Assembly: GCA_949285735.1 (NCBI GenBank)
Contig: CASEAQ010000017.1
Coordinates: 1-64,000 of the forward strand
Direction: 5' to 3'
Source: an uncultured Bacteroidales bacterium
GTDB lineage: Bacteria; Bacteroidota; Bacteroidia; Bacteroidales; Muribaculaceae
Length of the DNA: 64,000 bases
The position numbers and the translations under genes were made by a program. Under the pieces are notes generated by a model that was given only the letters and a program-made list of their open reading frames with translations, made no database searches and had not been told where the DNA came from. This document shows positions 63,733 to 64,000 of this stretch, one piece after another. Numbering within the stretch: the stretch's first letter is position 1; every line of letters begins with the position of its first letter.

Positions 63733-64000
63733 AATGCCAGTTAGAAATAGACCTCAAAAACTAAAAAAGATTCGATTCTCTAAATTGAAAAATTTGGAGA
63801 ATTTGGAGATTTCATTTGACGACAAACAAATTACTGGAATTTTCGGAACAAATGGCTCGGGCAAATCGACTGTACTTCATGCTCTTGCATGTTTGTACCA
63901 ACCGGTTGCAGATAGTACACGGAAAAATTTCAAATTTCCTAATTTCTTCATTCCAACAACCCTTGATTTATGGAATGGTAGTAGGTTCACCGTTGAATAT
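63733..64000 (+). CDS. AAA-family ATPase, N-terminal part (runs off window)
   Basis: 89 residues are visible: a RecF/SMC-like start (RFSKLKNLENLEISF) and Walker A GTNGSGKS (about 39-46), followed by TVLHALACLYQ. The layout fits ABC-type AAA ATPases of the RecF/OLD/SbcC kind, many of which belong to defence systems or DNA repair. The rest lies outside the window, so the family cannot be fixed. Base composition matches the AT-rich gene before it. Confidence 0.75.

Noticed and set aside
1-64000. CRISPR arrays, tRNA and rRNA genes
   Set aside because: No regularly spaced direct repeats with variable spacers, and no cloverleaf or rRNA-like stretch was recognised on either strand by eye.

Overview
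The window looks like a chromosomal segment of a Bacteroidales bacterium; I lean towards the Muribaculaceae/Bacteroidaceae side, but the family is inference. The support is: many Bacteroidetes-type promoters (TAnnTTTG about 20 bp after a TTTG-like box), a UpxY/UpxZ-headed exopolysaccharide locus with an adjacent tyrosine recombinase and invertible DNA, a SusC-type receptor fragment, a PPi-dependent phosphofructokinase, a DUF4836 lipoprotein, and the aspS/Nif3/zinc-ribbon gene order. Housekeeping DNA is moderately GC-rich. 35.0-42.6 kb and 62.1-64.0 kb are clearly AT-rich. I saw no rRNA, tRNA or CRISPR array.

Layout. 0-8 kb: a SusC-like stump, aspS, Nif3-like and zinc-ribbon genes, then a leftward group (reductases, DUF362 protein, lipoprotein flavodoxin). 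8.2-24 kb: one rightward eight-gene unit with its own promoter and terminator, followed by two outer-membrane-protein remnants. It encodes an SrfB-like actin-fold ATPase, an SrfC-like dynamin-type GTPase, a membrane-anchored subtilase, a four-pass membrane protein, a second P-loop GTPase, two single-pass membrane proteins and an outer-membrane barrel protein. This is the best candidate for an undescribed system: its parts appear to span cytosol, inner membrane, periplasm and outer membrane. 24.5-28.5 kb: alcohol dehydrogenase, DegT-family aminotransferase, HAD phosphatase, CAT-like acetyltransferase.

28.8-43.4 kb: a phase-variable exopolysaccharide locus. A tyrosine recombinase gene is followed by a 215-bp segment bounded by 20-bp inverted repeats that holds a promoter pointing away from the locus, so the sequenced orientation reads as OFF. 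Then come upxY, upxZ, export lipoprotein, Wzc-like kinase, flippase, an iron-sulfur/pyruvyl-transferase pair, an EpsG polymerase, glycosyltransferases and an acetyltransferase.

43.8-64 kb: pyrophosphate phosphofructokinase, a 122-bp direct repeat pair, rsgA with an apparently near-leaderless mRNA, DUF4836 lipoprotein, glgB, a SatD/DUF3307 pair preceded by three dyad operators at exact 29-bp spacing, an iron-sulfur aldo/keto reductase, a MATE exporter with a CatB/Vat-type acetyltransferase, a leftward group (Sir2-like, unknown, stand-alone FtsZ C-terminal-like domain, GH133-like lipoprotein), DUF4250, a membrane-anchored endonuclease, a strongly folded RNA-like element, an AT-rich secreted protein, a perfect 31-bp inverted repeat and the start of an AAA ATPase that runs off the window.
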